Origin: Rhizobium sp. BK316
GTDB taxonomy: Bacteria > Pseudomonadota > Alphaproteobacteria > Rhizobiales > Rhizobiaceae
Assembly: GCF_014193695.1 (NCBI RefSeq)
Contig: NZ_JACHZR010000007.1
Location: 62,001 to 126,000 of the forward strand
DNA length: 64,000 nucleotides
Reading direction: 5' to 3'
Shown: positions 28,414 through 39,416 of the stretch, in pieces
Numbering within the stretch: the stretch's first letter is position 1
Layout of the letters: each line of letters begins with the position of its first letter
Made by a program: the position numbers and the translations under genes
The notes under the pieces: model-generated
The model's input: only the letters and a program-made list of their open reading frames with translations
Told to the model about the DNA's origin: nothing
Database searches by the model: none

Positions 28414-29451
28414 CTATCGCACGAAAACATGCGCCTTGCCGGCGATATCGAGGCGAACGAGATCGCCCCGCGCCGGCAATGCTACACTTGAGGTCTTGAT
28501 CAGGATCGGCGGCAGGGCGACAGCAGCAAGCGACACCGCCACCGTGCAGGTCGCGCCGCCGAATTCCACATCCACGACACGCCCGCCATATTTCGCATTC
28601 GCCTCATCGACGACGACGCGAATCTGCTCCGGCCGCAGCATGATTTCCGCTTTGCCCTGGTGGGCTCCCTCAACCGGCACATTGCCGAGCGCACAATCGG
28701 CAAAACCATTCTTGATGATCGCCGGCAGCATCACCGCATCGCCAAGGAATAGCGCCGTCTCGCGGTCACGCGGCTTGAGATACAGCGTCTGCGGCGTGCC
28801 GGCCTGCACAAGCCTCCCCTCGCGCAAGACCGCAACCTGATCAGCAAAGGATAGGGCCTCCCCCTGATCGTGCGTCACGAGGACCGCGGTAATGCCAGCC
28901 GTCTGCAGCACGCGGGCAACCGCTTTGCGCATGTTTTCGCGAAGCCCCGTATCGAGCGCCGAAAACGGCTCGTCGAGCAGCATGAGGCGCGGACGACGGC
29001 CAAGCGCACGAGCAAGCGCCACGCGCTGCTGCTGACCGCCCGAAAGCTGATGCGGACGGCGCTCCAGCATGCCGCGGTCGAGCTCCACCATTTCGAGAAG
29101 GTCGAAGATGCGCTTTTCGCGATCCGGCGCACCGCGCTCGAATCCGAAACCGATATTCTCCGCCACACTCAGATGCGGAAAGAGCGCGCCATCCTGCGAG
29201 ACGATACCGATGCCGCGCTTGTGGGCAGGCACGCAGGCCGGCCCGTCAGCCAGAACCTCGCCATCGAGTATTATCCGGCCGATGTCCGGCTGTTCGAAGC
29301 CGGCGATGATGCGCAGCAACGTCGTCTTGCCGGAGCCGGAGGGACCGACGACCGCCGTGCGGCTGCCCGCCTGCACTTCAAGCGAGATGTCCTTCAAGGC
29401 TTGAACCGGTCCGTACCGCTTGCTGATAGTGTCGATCGTAAGCAGCGTCAT
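28414..29451 (-). CDS. fbpC: Ferric iron ABC transporter ATPase (FbpC-like)
   Basis: A 345-residue ATPase. Walker A is VGPSGSGKTTLLRIIAGFEQ, the Q-loop GIVSQDGALFPHLSVAENI, the signature LSGGQQQRVALARAL, and Walker B LMLLDEPFSALDTGLR. The C-terminal TOBE-like domain includes MLRPEQIRVVVDEANA. The N-terminal half is of the FbpC/PotA type. It overlaps the permease gene by 4 bases (ATGA), so translation is coupled. The substrate is deduced from the binding protein at 31180. Confidence 0.9.
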   Translation of the reverse strand: MTLLTIDTISKRYGPVQALKDISLEVQAGSRTAVVGPSGSGKTTLLRIIAGFEQPDIGRIILDGEVLADGPACVPAHKRGIGIVSQDGALFPHLSVAENIGFGFERGAPDREKRIFDLLEMVELDRGMLERRPHQLSGGQQQRVALARALGRRPRLMLLDEPFSALDTGLRENMRKAVARVLQTAGITAVLVTHDQGEALSFADQVAVLREGRLVQAGTPQTLYLKPRDRETALFLGDAVMLPAIIKNGFADCALGNVPVEGAHQGKAEIMLRPEQIRVVVDEANAKYGGRVVDVEFGGATCTVAVSLAAVALPPILIKTSSVALPARGDLVRLDIAGKAHVFVR

Positions 29452-31115
29452 TGGCCGGCAGTCCGTTTCGATTGAGCATAGAGCATGAGGGTAAGCGGCA
29501 GTGACAGCACGACCATCATGAAGGCATAGGGTGCCGCCGAGACATAATCGATCTCGCTGGTCAGCGACCAGAATTTCGTCGCCAGCGTGTCAACGCCATT
29601 CGGCGAGAGCATCAGCGTCGCCGTCAGCTCGTTGGTGATGCCGAGCGCTGCAAGCGCCAAACTGGCGGCAGCCCCTGGCGCAGCAAGGCGCATGGTGATC
29701 TGGCGCACTGCCTGTCCCGGCGTGCGGCCAAGCCCCATCGCCGCACGCTCCAACTCGACAGGAGCCTGCGCGATGCTGGCGCGCAAGCCGACCATGGCAC
29801 GTGGCAGGAAGAGCAGCACATAGGCGACAAGCAACGTCGCAAACGTCTGGTAGAGCGGCAGTACGAGGCGGACGGTAATGGAAACAAGCGCCAAGGCCAC
29901 GACGACACCCGGCAGCGAGCCGACATAATAGTGGCAGGCTTCGAGAATACGCTGGAAGCGGCCCGGCGCGCGCACCGAGAGCCAAGCCATGGGCGCTGCG
30001 GCAACCGTCGCCAGCACACCGCCTGCGATGGCGAGAACGATCGTCTGCGCGAAGGCACTCGCGACCTCGATGCGCCAGATGCCAAGCCCACCGAGATAGA
30101 GCCAGCGGCCAAGCGTGATCAGCGGCACGCCGAGGGTCAGCACTGCAAGGATGATCGGCAGCGCCACGGCCGGTACCACGAACCAGCCGAGCCGGCGTCG
30201 ATCAGCCGGTCGCGCCGAGCCGGAGCCGACGCGCGCATAGCGCTCGTTGCCGCGCAGCAGAATCTCGAGACCAAGCAGGAACAGGCAGCAGCCGACGAGC
30301 ACGCCGCCGAGCATGTTGGAAGCCGGGCTGTTATAGGAGGACTGGAACTGATCGACGATCGCAGTCGCGAACGTGTCGAAGCGGATCATCACGAACAGTC
30401 CGTATTCCGAAAGCAGATGCAGCGCGATCAGCAGCGAGCCGCCGCAGATCGCAAGGCGGAGCTGCGGCAGGATCGTCCGGAAAAAGACGCACCACGGATC
30501 GAGGCCGAGAGAGGCGGCGGCATCCTCGATCGCCGGATCGAGCCGACGTAGCGCCGCCGCGACCGGCAGATACAGAAACGGATAATAGGCAAGCACCGAA
30601 ACGAAGGCGCCGCTTTGCAACCCGCGCATGCCCGGAAGCAGGCTCACCCAGGCATAGGAATGCACGAAGGCCGGCACGGCGAGCGGGGCAATGGCGAGCC
30701 ACGCCCAGAGCCGCGCAAGCGGGATATCCGTCCGCTCTGTCAGCCAGGCGAGCGTGACGGCAAGGACGATCGACAGCGGAATGGTGATCGATTCCAGCAG
30801 AACCGTATTGACGAGAAGCTCGCCGACGCGCGGGCGGAAGACCAGCGTCTTCACCGTTTCCCAGCCGACGTCATAGGTCACCCAGGCAATGAAGCCGAGC
30901 GGCACGAGGCTGAAGATCGCCACGATGGATGCAAGGAGGACGACGGGAGCGTGCGGCATGCGCCCACGCGGCAAAACGATTGGCGTGGCCCCCGGCGCCA
31001 CCGGCGCCTCATTGCCGGATGCGAGCAATCTGTTGTCCTGCAGCAAGGCCGATGCCTTCACACGCTGAAAAAGGAAGGCAACCGCCTTTGAAGAGCGGTT
31101 GCCGGATTTTGTCAT
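29448..31115 (-). CDS. fbpB: Ferric iron ABC transporter permease (FbpB-like, fused pair)
   Basis: A 555-residue permease made of two similar halves of ~6 helices each, as in FbpB/SfuB. Each half has an EAA-type loop (AAASLGLDPWCVFFRTILPQLR about residue 205, and ERAAMGLGRTPGQAVRQITMRLA about 470). The N-terminus before residue 50 is a loosely predicted cytoplasmic tail, so a later start (MPHAPVVLL) remains possible. It lies between the binding-protein gene and the ATPase gene. Confidence 0.9.
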   Translation of the reverse strand: MTKSGNRSSKAVAFLFQRVKASALLQDNRLLASGNEAPVAPGATPIVLPRGRMPHAPVVLLASIVAIFSLVPLGFIAWVTYDVGWETVKTLVFRPRVGELLVNTVLLESITIPLSIVLAVTLAWLTERTDIPLARLWAWLAIAPLAVPAFVHSYAWVSLLPGMRGLQSGAFVSVLAYYPFLYLPVAAALRRLDPAIEDAAASLGLDPWCVFFRTILPQLRLAICGGSLLIALHLLSEYGLFVMIRFDTFATAIVDQFQSSYNSPASNMLGGVLVGCCLFLLGLEILLRGNERYARVGSGSARPADRRRLGWFVVPAVALPIILAVLTLGVPLITLGRWLYLGGLGIWRIEVASAFAQTIVLAIAGGVLATVAAAPMAWLSVRAPGRFQRILEACHYYVGSLPGVVVALALVSITVRLVLPLYQTFATLLVAYVLLFLPRAMVGLRASIAQAPVELERAAMGLGRTPGQAVRQITMRLAAPGAAASLALAALGITNELTATLMLSPNGVDTLATKFWSLTSEIDYVSAAPYAFMMVVLSLPLTLMLYAQSKRTAGQ

Positions 31116-31179
31116 GCCCTAAGGTTTTCTTGAGCCAAAAGCAATAGTTTTGGCCGGAAGAAGACTGCGACAGAAAAGC

Positions 31180-32205
31180 TTAGATGAGACCAGCGGCCGT
31201 CATCAGCTCCACGACCTTCTTGCTGTCGAGGGTCGAGGCTTCAACCTTCGGAGCGTTGAGGTCGGCAAGCGGCACCAGCTTGTCGTTGGAGGCCGCATTC
31301 TTGCCGACGGCATATTCAAAGGAATCGCCGTCCTTAAGCACCGCCTGGCCAGCCTTGCTGGTGAGGTACTTGATGAAAGCCTGGGCTTCCTTCATATGCT
31401 GCGTGGACTTCAGGATACCGCCGCCCGAAACGCTGACGAAAGCGCCCGGATCCTGGTTCTTGAAATAGTGCAGGCCGACATTCTTGCTGTTCTCGCCGGT
31501 CTTCGCCTGATCGCCGAACCAGTAATAGTGATAGATGATCGCGCCTTCGACTTCACCGGCATTGACGGCCTTCATGGCGACGCTGTTGCCCTTATAGGGG
31601 GTGGCGTTGTCCTTGAGACCCTTCAGCCAGGCCTTGGTGGCGTCTTCGCCCTTCAGCTGCAGGAAGGCGGCAACGATTGCCTGGAAGTCTGCGCCGGCAG
31701 GCGCAGCACCCCAGCGGCCCTTCCAGGCGGGATCCTGAAGGTCGAGCATCGACTTCGGCAGCTTGTCTTCCGTCAGCTTCGTCTTGTCATAGACAAAAAC
31801 GGTGGTGCGGGCGGCGATGCCGGTCCACATGCCATCGGCCGGGCGGTACTGTTCCGGAACCTGATCCAGCGTATCTTTCTCGATCGGCGCGAACAGGCCG
31901 GCGCCGTCGACCAGCGACATGGCCGGCGAGTTTTCGGTCAGGAACACGTCGGCAGGCGATGCATCGCCTTCCTGGATGATCTGGTTGGCGAACTGCATGT
32001 CGCTGCCCTGACGCATGGTGACCTTGATACCGGTCTCCTTGGTGAAGGCATCGATCCATTCACGGCCGAGGCTTTCGTGCTGGGCGTTGTAAACGACGAT
32101 ACCTTCGGACTCCTGCGCATTGGCGCTGCCGGTGAGTGCGGTGGCGGCTAGAAGCGAAGCGGCAAGCGCGAGCGCGCTGGAAAGATGGTTAAGGGCAGTT
32201 TTCAT
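31180..32205 (-). CDS. fbpA: Ferric iron-binding periplasmic protein (FbpA-like)
   Basis: A 341-residue binding protein of the FbpA/FutA/AfuA class. The signal peptide ends at SANAQES (about residue 30). The mature N-terminus GIVVYNAQHESLGREW and DVFLTENSPAMSLVDGAGL are typical. The Tyr pair in GAIIYHYYWFGDQ is the site that binds Fe(III) in this class. It is the first gene of fbpABC in this operon and lies ~58 bases downstream of a RirA-like box, in line with iron repression. Confidence 0.92.
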   Translation of the reverse strand: MKTALNHLSSALALAASLLAATALTGSANAQESEGIVVYNAQHESLGREWIDAFTKETGIKVTMRQGSDMQFANQIIQEGDASPADVFLTENSPAMSLVDGAGLFAPIEKDTLDQVPEQYRPADGMWTGIAARTTVFVYDKTKLTEDKLPKSMLDLQDPAWKGRWGAAPAGADFQAIVAAFLQLKGEDATKAWLKGLKDNATPYKGNSVAMKAVNAGEVEGAIIYHYYWFGDQAKTGENSKNVGLHYFKNQDPGAFVSVSGGGILKSTQHMKEAQAFIKYLTSKAGQAVLKDGDSFEYAVGKNAASNDKLVPLADLNAPKVEASTLDSKKVVELMTAAGLI

Positions 32206-32262
32206 GATGGCCTCCGTGGCGATGTCACCCGAGCAAGGGCGATGGCAGGCGTATATTTTTGT

Positions 32263-32277
32263 TGACTGATAATTTCA
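32263..32277 (-). promoter_or_regulatory. Candidate RirA iron-responsive box before fbpA
   Basis: TGA-N9-TCA (TGACTGATAATTTCA), the loose consensus used for rhizobial IRO boxes, lies ~58 bases upstream of the fbpA start in an AT-rich promoter region. The consensus is short, so chance is possible. Confidence 0.35.
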
Positions 32278-32351
32278 AGTTTCAGCGGCAAAAATAACAT
32301 CAAAATATCTTGACTCAATCTTTCATCTTCGCGGGAATAAATTCGGATTTG

Positions 32352-32380
32352 AAAAAAAGCGACGCCGGTGAGGCGTCGCC
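32352..32380 (-). terminator. Rho-independent terminator after amaB
   Basis: On the minus strand GCGACGCC pairs perfectly with GGCGTCGC around a 5-base loop and is followed by seven T. It lies ~23 bases past the amaB stop and ends the amaA-amaB transcript before the iron operon promoter. Confidence 0.9.
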
Positions 32381-32402
32381 TGTTGTATTCCAATGCGTTA
32401 GC

Positions 32403-33941
<1,539 letters not shown>

Positions 33942-33966
33942 TGTCTTGGTTCCAGTCTTGTTGTTC

Positions 33967-35250
33967 TCAGAAACGGGCATCGGCGAAATGGGCGACCTGA
34001 GCGCCGGCTTCGTACCATAGTTCCCTAAGTGCGCGGAAGCTCGGCTCACACGGATCGGTCAGCGGCAGCGGCAGGTCCGCCTCGCCGACCCGGCCAAGGA
34101 TATGTTCCGCCAACGTGCGGCCGAACACCGTGCCGGGCGCGATCCCACGACCATTATAGCCCGAAAAACCAACAACGTTGGGGGCGAATTTGTGGAAGCG
34201 CGGCAGCGCATTGTCGGTCATGCCGATCTGACCGTACCACTCGCATTCGAACTCGATATCGCCGATTTCAGGGAAGAGCCGCTTCAACGAGCGTTTGGCC
34301 CAGCCCTTGTGCACGGAAAGACCGGTATTGCGCAGCGCCCCGACACTGCCGAAAACGAGACGCCCTGCCTGATCCATCCGGAAGGAAGAGAGGATTTCCT
34401 TCGTATCCCAAACGCCTTCGCGATTGGGGAGGATGGACTGGCGCAGATTATGGCCGAGCGGCACGGTGGCGAAATTGAAATAGGGCAGAAACACCTGCTC
34501 GTTGCGCACCTGCTCCCAGGGGCCAGTGCTATAGGCGTCGGTCGCGACGATGATCCAGTCGGCAGTGACCTGTCCCTGCGCCGTCTTCACCACCCAGCGG
34601 CTGCCCTGAAGCTCCGTTGCGATGACCGGGCTCGCCGTATGCAGCACGACTCCCGCCTTCTGCGCGGCATGGGCAAGCCCGCGCGCATAGGCAAGCGGCT
34701 GTAGCGTGCCGGCGCGCATGTCCAGAAGCGATCCGGCATAAGCATTCGTGCCGATACGTTTTGCCGTCTCGCCCGCGTCAAGCAGCATAACGGGCGCTCC
34801 GCGCGCCGACCATTGCCTGTAGCGGTCTTCGATTTCCTTCAAGCCGTCGGCACCGACGGCGCAGTGCAGCGTGCCATGCTTTTCGAGCTCGCAGGCGATC
34901 CCGTGCTTTTCGATCAACTCCATCACTAGTCGCGGCGCATTGCCGAGCAGATCGAGCAGCCGCTCGCCATAGACAGGGCCGAGCACGTCGGGAAGATCAT
35001 CCGGCATGACCCACATGCCCGCATTGATCAGGCCGACATTGCGGCCTGCCCCGCCGAAGCCGATTTCCTTCGCTTCAAGCAGCACGACCCGCGACCCCGC
35101 CTCGGCCAGATGCAGGCCGGAGGAAAGGCCGGTATAACCGCCGCCGACTATGACGACATCAGCCTCGACAGCACCCGCCAGTGCAGATGTGACGGGTGGC
35201 TGAGGAGCAGTCTTTTCCCATAGGCCGTGGGAGCGCGGATCATTGAGCAT
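33967..35250 (-). CDS. amaA: FAD-dependent amino-acid oxidase, probable L-pipecolate oxidase (AmaA-like)
   Basis: A 427-residue DAO-type flavoprotein. The FAD-binding motif is DVVIVGGGYTGLSSGLHLAEAG (near residue 30), followed by GFGGAGRNVGLINAGMW and, at the C-terminus, GFSGYNGRGIAPGTVFGRTLAEHILG. The pairing with amaB, 25 bases upstream of its start, suggests oxidation of L-pipecolate to piperideine-6-carboxylate. The closely related gamma-glutamylputrescine oxidase PuuB cannot be excluded on sequence alone, but the neighbours argue for pipecolate. Confidence 0.82.
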   Translation of the reverse strand: MLNDPRSHGLWEKTAPQPPVTSALAGAVEADVVIVGGGYTGLSSGLHLAEAGSRVVLLEAKEIGFGGAGRNVGLINAGMWVMPDDLPDVLGPVYGERLLDLLGNAPRLVMELIEKHGIACELEKHGTLHCAVGADGLKEIEDRYRQWSARGAPVMLLDAGETAKRIGTNAYAGSLLDMRAGTLQPLAYARGLAHAAQKAGVVLHTASPVIATELQGSRWVVKTAQGQVTADWIIVATDAYSTGPWEQVRNEQVFLPYFNFATVPLGHNLRQSILPNREGVWDTKEILSSFRMDQAGRLVFGSVGALRNTGLSVHKGWAKRSLKRLFPEIGDIEFECEWYGQIGMTDNALPRFHKFAPNVVGFSGYNGRGIAPGTVFGRTLAEHILGRVGEADLPLPLTDPCEPSFRALRELWYEAGAQVAHFADARF

Positions 35251-35319
35251 CGGACAGTCCAGTCAGGATCGAAATCAGCACTCTAGCGCCGCCTCCACTC
35301 TCGCGGAAGCGGCCAAATA

Positions 35320-36744
35320 TCAGGCGACCGTCTTCAGCTTCAGACCGGAAAGGCCGAGCTTTTCCATAGCCATGTCGAGCGAAGCAGTCTGTCGCTCGGC
35401 ATAAAGCGCGAGCTCATCCAGCACATCAGCGCCGAGTGCTTCCTCGAAGGCTGCCCGGTTCGAGCGCGTCGCATAATTCTGCTGCTGATCGGTACCGAGG
35501 TTCGACTGGAATATGCCGGCCGCACTCACGGGCAGGAAATCCTCGTAGATGATAGGATCAAAGCCAAGATAGCCCTTGGCGATGAGAATTTCCGGATCGG
35601 AGGGGAGCTGCCCCCTCGCCGCAATGCCTTCGGGGGACGCCGAATAGTGGAAGAAGGCCAGCCCTTCGCGCCGCAGTCCGTCCCAGCTGTCCGGCAGCGC
35701 TTTGAAGCGTTCGGTGAGCTCGGTATCGTAGTCCCCGGCCTTGGCGCCGGATGCCCCGACCTGCACTTCACTGCGCACCGTAGCAAGCAGCCGATCATAG
35801 AGCGCCCGGCCCTTGGCCGTCAGTGCCACGCCGCGCTGCTCGATCTCGCCGAAGCGGGCCGTATGCGTGCCTGATGTCGTCCCGGCCGCTCCGGTAAAGG
35901 CGATCGGTTCTTCCAGCGCCTTGAAGCTCGTCTGCCGCAGCAGGATATCGCAATTGCGCGGCGGCGGCCCCTCGATGACGGCCTTGGGCGTGATGCCACG
36001 TTCCGGCATGCGCCGCTGCACTTCGTCGATATCGAGCGTGCGCGGTGTCAGATGGTTGATATGCGGCCCTTTGAAGCTGACGACATCGGCAATAAGACGG
36101 TGCGCGTCATGCAGACGCTTGTAGGTCTCAGCGCTGACCGTCGCCTCGCCATGCCAGCGGAAGGTCTCCAGCGCCTCGGCGACGAATTCCGTCGCTTCCG
36201 CTTCCGTCAGCCCGCCAGCCTTCTCGTGCTGCTCGATGAGCTCGATAGCGCGTGGCGTATAAATTCGCCGTTTTGCGAGAATAGCCGCGGCTTCGGCACG
36301 CAGCTCCTCGTCCTCGATCAGCTCCAGTCGCAGAAGCGAGGTGAAAACACGAAAGGGATTGACGTTCAGCGCCGCTTCCTCGACCGGCCGGAAACAGGTG
36401 GAATGCACGGGAACGCCGGCGACCGAGAGATCGTAATAGCCGACCGACTGCATGCCCATCACGGCAAAGAGCCGGCGGATCGTGAAGAGCTCCCCGGCAG
36501 TTCCGAGCCGGATCGCACCGTGGCGCTCGACATCGATGCGCTCAAGTTCGCCTGCACGCCGAAGCCGCGCGCTCAATTCCCCGTCTTTTGCTAGGACTTC
36601 GGCGTTGACCTCCCCCACAAGCTCAACCAGCGTGCCGTATTGCGGAACCTCCGTCCGGTACATCTGCGACATGGCTTCGGTGAAAAGCGAACGGATGCGA
36701 TCCGTGGAGACGAAAGCGCCGGGCATGAAGAACTCCGCGTTCAT
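35320..36744 (-). CDS. hglS: 2-oxoadipate dioxygenase/decarboxylase HglS (DUF1338/YdcJ)
   Basis: A 474-residue VOC-like protein of the DUF1338 family, whose characterised member HglS converts 2-oxoadipate plus O2 to D-2-hydroxyglutarate. Landmarks are FVSTDRIRSLFTEAMSQMY at the N-terminus, YYDLSVAGVPVHSTCFRPVE with the first metal-binding His, VVSFKGPHINHLTPRTLDIDEVQ with further His residues, and RFGEIEQRGVALTAKGRALY. The Fe(II) ligands of the family are His, His and Glu, and the Glu in GEIEQRG is present. It completes lysine, pipecolate, aminoadipate, 2-oxoadipate degradation with amaA/amaB, except for an aminotransferase not seen here. Confidence 0.9.
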   Translation of the reverse strand: MNAEFFMPGAFVSTDRIRSLFTEAMSQMYRTEVPQYGTLVELVGEVNAEVLAKDGELSARLRRAGELERIDVERHGAIRLGTAGELFTIRRLFAVMGMQSVGYYDLSVAGVPVHSTCFRPVEEAALNVNPFRVFTSLLRLELIEDEELRAEAAAILAKRRIYTPRAIELIEQHEKAGGLTEAEATEFVAEALETFRWHGEATVSAETYKRLHDAHRLIADVVSFKGPHINHLTPRTLDIDEVQRRMPERGITPKAVIEGPPPRNCDILLRQTSFKALEEPIAFTGAAGTTSGTHTARFGEIEQRGVALTAKGRALYDRLLATVRSEVQVGASGAKAGDYDTELTERFKALPDSWDGLRREGLAFFHYSASPEGIAARGQLPSDPEILIAKGYLGFDPIIYEDFLPVSAAGIFQSNLGTDQQQNYATRSNRAAFEEALGADVLDELALYAERQTASLDMAMEKLGLSGLKLKTVA

Positions 36745-36813
36745 TCCGATTTTGCAGGATGAAGTTCTTTACAAATCGGTCGGAGCAATGAATATCGACG
36801 TTTTGGAAACAGC

Positions 36814-36832
36814 TCATTCTGAAATGGAATGA
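36814..36832 (+). promoter_or_regulatory. LysR-type dyad TCATTC-N7-GAATGA between hglS and lysR
   Basis: A perfect 6-base dyad overlapping the lysR start region within the 84-base divergent intergenic space. LysR regulators normally bind such dyads near their own promoter. The overlap with the start would give autorepression. Confidence 0.45.
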
Positions 36833-37737
36833 ACATGCTCGCAGCAAGGCGCTTTTTGCCATCGACCGCCCATCTTGCCGCCTTCGAAGCGGTCGCTCGC
36901 ACCAGCAGCGTGACGGCAGCAGCCCGCGAGCTCGACCTGACGCAGAGTGCTGTCAGCCGCCAGATCAAGGCGTTGGAAGAGCAGCTTGGCGTCGAGCTTT
37001 TCCTGCGCGAGCGCCAAACGGTGCGCCTTACCCTTGCCGGCGATGCCTATGTGCGGGAAATCCGCGAAGCGCTGCGGCGCATCTCCAGCGCCTCGCTGAA
37101 CCTGCGTGCCAACCCCCATGGCGGCACGCTGAACCTTGCCATCCTGCCGACCTTCGGCACACGCTGGCTGGCACCACGCCTCGGTCGCTTCCTCGCCGCC
37201 AATCCCGGCGTCACGATCAATCTCGTAACCCGGCTTTCCTCCTTCGATTTCCGCCTCGATTCCATCGATGCTGCCATTCATTTCGGCCATTCTCATTGGC
37301 CAGGTGCGGAGCTCGCCTTCCTAATGTCGGAGCGCACGCTACCCGCCTGCAGCCTGGATTTTCTGAAGCACAGCGCAATCTCCCGCCCGGAAGATCTGTT
37401 GACGGTGCCTCTCCTGCACCTGACGACCCGGCCTGATGCCTGGGAACGCTGGTTTGCGGATAGCGGCGTCGTCTTCGAAAGCGTGCATGGCATGCTGTTC
37501 GACCAGTTTGCGACGGCTGCGCAAGCAGCGATCGCCGGCCTCGGCGTCGCTCTTCTGCCAACCTTTCTCATCCAGGAAGAGTTGAAGCGCGGCGATCTCG
37601 TTGCCGCCGTCGACCGCGAAATGGAAAGCCGCGAGCGTTATTATCTGGCCTTCCCGCCGGAGCGCGCCGATTACGCGCCGCTTGCCGCCTTTCGCGACTG
37701 GATCATCGCCGAAGCCCGTTCGGGTTCTGAAACGTAA
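36829..37737 (+). CDS. LysR-family regulator of the lysine-degradation module
   Basis: A 302-residue regulator. The winged helix is at residues 12-70 (LAAFEAVARTSSVTAAARELDLTQSAVSRQIKALEEQLG), followed by the substrate-binding domain with HGGTLNLAILPTFGTRWLAPRL, a GcvA-like pattern. ATG at 36829 or, better spaced from GGA, at 36835 may be the true start. It is transcribed away from hglS, so it probably controls hglS, amaA and amaB (inference). A small-molecule inducer of the lysine pathway is likely. Confidence 0.9.
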   Translation: MNMLAARRFLPSTAHLAAFEAVARTSSVTAAARELDLTQSAVSRQIKALEEQLGVELFLRERQTVRLTLAGDAYVREIREALRRISSASLNLRANPHGGTLNLAILPTFGTRWLAPRLGRFLAANPGVTINLVTRLSSFDFRLDSIDAAIHFGHSHWPGAELAFLMSERTLPACSLDFLKHSAISRPEDLLTVPLLHLTTRPDAWERWFADSGVVFESVHGMLFDQFATAAQAAIAGLGVALLPTFLIQEELKRGDLVAAVDREMESRERYYLAFPPERADYAPLAAFRDWIIAEARSGSET

Positions 37738-37807
37738 GGAAGGCTTGCATCGCGGCAGCGGTTTCGACCATTATGCGCGCCATCAGAATTCGATGCAGGA
37801 AATTCCC

Positions 37808-38044
37808 ATGAAGCCGATCTTCGTCCAGCTCCAATGCGCCCCCGGCAAGACCTACGAGGTCGCCGACGCCATCTACAAGACCGAACTGGTCTCGGAGCTC
37901 TACTCGACATCAGGCAATTACGATCTGCTGCTCAAGGTCTACATCGAGGAAGGCCAGGATATCGGCAAGTTCATCAACGACAACATCGCCAATATCCCCG
38001 GTATCATCCGCTCGCTCACGACATTGACCTTCAAGGCGTTCTGA
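37808..38044 (+). CDS. Stand-alone Lrp/AsnC ligand-binding (RAM) domain protein
   Basis: A 78-residue protein that is only the C-terminal RAM domain of Lrp/AsnC regulators: KPIFVQLQCAPGKTYEVA, LYSTSGNYDLLLKVYIEEG and IPGIIRSLTTLTFKAF. No DNA-binding helix precedes it. AGGA lies seven bases upstream of the ATG. Such small proteins form oligomeric rings and bind amino acids; their role is not known. The position beside a lysine-degradation module may be meaningful, or simple proximity. Confidence 0.85.
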   Translation: MKPIFVQLQCAPGKTYEVADAIYKTELVSELYSTSGNYDLLLKVYIEEGQDIGKFINDNIANIPGIIRSLTTLTFKAF

Positions 38045-38147
38045 AGCGGTTAACCCTTTTGCTAATAAAGCCTGCAGCGGCGCGCCCTTCATAAACCACC
38101 CCTTAAGCACTGACATGACTGATAATACCCACAAAAACAGGTGGGAA

Positions 38148-39314
38148 ATGTCCGTCTCCATGAAAGAGACCTTCGAGAATAGGGAGCAGCCGCAGGTGGC
38201 ACCGCTCATCGTCCATGTCGTCCGGCAGTTCCTGCCGAACCGCGGCGGCATGGAAGATGTGGTCGCCAATCTGGCTCGCCAGACGTTGAAGCGCGGATAT
38301 CGCGTTCGCGTCGTCACGCTTGATTCCCTTTTTACCGCTCCCGAAAACAAGCTTCAACGACGCGAAACCATCGACGGCATCGAAGTCGTCCGCATCTCCT
38401 GGTCCGGCACAAGCCGCTATCCGCTGGCGCCGCAGGTCTTTCGCCATATCGGCGATGCCGATCTCATCCATGTCCATGCCATAGACTTCTTCTATGATGC
38501 GCTCGCCTGGGGCCGCTTCCTGCATCGCAAGCCCATGGTGGTCACGACCCATGGCGGCTTCTTCCACACAAAGAAATACCTTGTTATCAAGAAGATCTGG
38601 TTCAGTACGCTGACACGGCTTTCTGCAATGGCCTACCGACAGGTCGTTTGCTGCAGCGCGTCCGACCTCAGCCAGTTCATCCGGATCGTTCCTGACGGCA
38701 TCACCATCGAAAACGGCGCCGATATCGGCAAATTTGCCGATATCGGCTCGCGCGCACCGGAACGGCGCATCGTTACGATTGGGCGTTTTTCCGTAAACAA
38801 ACGGCTCGATCACCTGCTGGATGCCGGGGCCGCACTTGTCAGACGTCATCCCGACTGGCATCTCGATATTGTCGGTGCCGAATCTGATCTCAATGCCGCC
38901 GATCTCCGGCGGGAGATCGCGGCAAGGTCGCTGGAGAAGTCCGTCACGCTCACCATCTCGCCTGACAACCAGGAGATCCGCGATATCATCGCCAAGGCTT
39001 CGCTCTTCGCTTCCGCTTCGGAATACGAAGGCTTCGGCCTCGTCGCACTGGAAGCGATGAGTGCCGGCCTGCTGCCGGTTCTGAACGCCAACGACGCTTA
39101 TCGTTCGCTGGCCGGAAGACATGAGGCAATCGTGCTCGCTGACTTCGCGAAACCGGAAGCGGCCGCAGATGCGATCGAAGACGCTTACCTCAAAGTCGCT
39201 GCCGGGGGTGCTATCCTACGGAAGAACCTCATCGATGCCGCCCACGCCTATTCGTGGGATGCCGTGGCGGAGCGCTACATCGACCTTTACCGGTCGATCG
39301 GCATTATCGCTTAG
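38148..39314 (+). CDS. Glycosyltransferase family 4
   Basis: A 388-residue GT-B enzyme. The start at 38148 (MSVSMKETF) has AGGTGGGAA before it; an upstream ATG at 38115 is in frame. The N-terminal domain shows VVRQFLPNRGGMEDVVANLARQTLKRGY (G-rich acceptor region). The C-terminal domain shows IVTIGRFSVNKRLDHLL and ASEYEGFGLVALEAMSAGLLPVL, the EGFG/E motif binding the nucleotide sugar. It is convergent with the flippase-hydrolase fusion and might belong to the same polysaccharide locus. The sugar is not predictable. Confidence 0.9.
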   Translation: MSVSMKETFENREQPQVAPLIVHVVRQFLPNRGGMEDVVANLARQTLKRGYRVRVVTLDSLFTAPENKLQRRETIDGIEVVRISWSGTSRYPLAPQVFRHIGDADLIHVHAIDFFYDALAWGRFLHRKPMVVTTHGGFFHTKKYLVIKKIWFSTLTRLSAMAYRQVVCCSASDLSQFIRIVPDGITIENGADIGKFADIGSRAPERRIVTIGRFSVNKRLDHLLDAGAALVRRHPDWHLDIVGAESDLNAADLRREIAARSLEKSVTLTISPDNQEIRDIIAKASLFASASEYEGFGLVALEAMSAGLLPVLNANDAYRSLAGRHEAIVLADFAKPEAAADAIEDAYLKVAAGGAILRKNLIDAAHAYSWDAVAERYIDLYRSIGIIA

Positions 39315-39315
39315 A

Positions 39316-39416
39316 CAAATTCCAGCAAACGCGCGCAGCCCCTTTGTGTCCGCAATTATGGGAACACAAGCGAGAAAGCGCTTCCGCCATTCGAGGAAAA
39401 CCAGAAAATTCTCAGG
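39316..39416. repeat. Rhizobium-type intergenic repeat, copy B (diverged)
   Basis: The element AATTCCAGCAAACGCGCGCAG...GCGAGAAAGCGCTTCCGCCATTCGAGGAAAACCAGAAAATTCTCAG aligns with copy A at 28313 but the end palindrome has decayed. It lies between the convergent glycosyltransferase and fusion genes and slightly overlaps the fusion gene stop. Confidence 0.5.
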
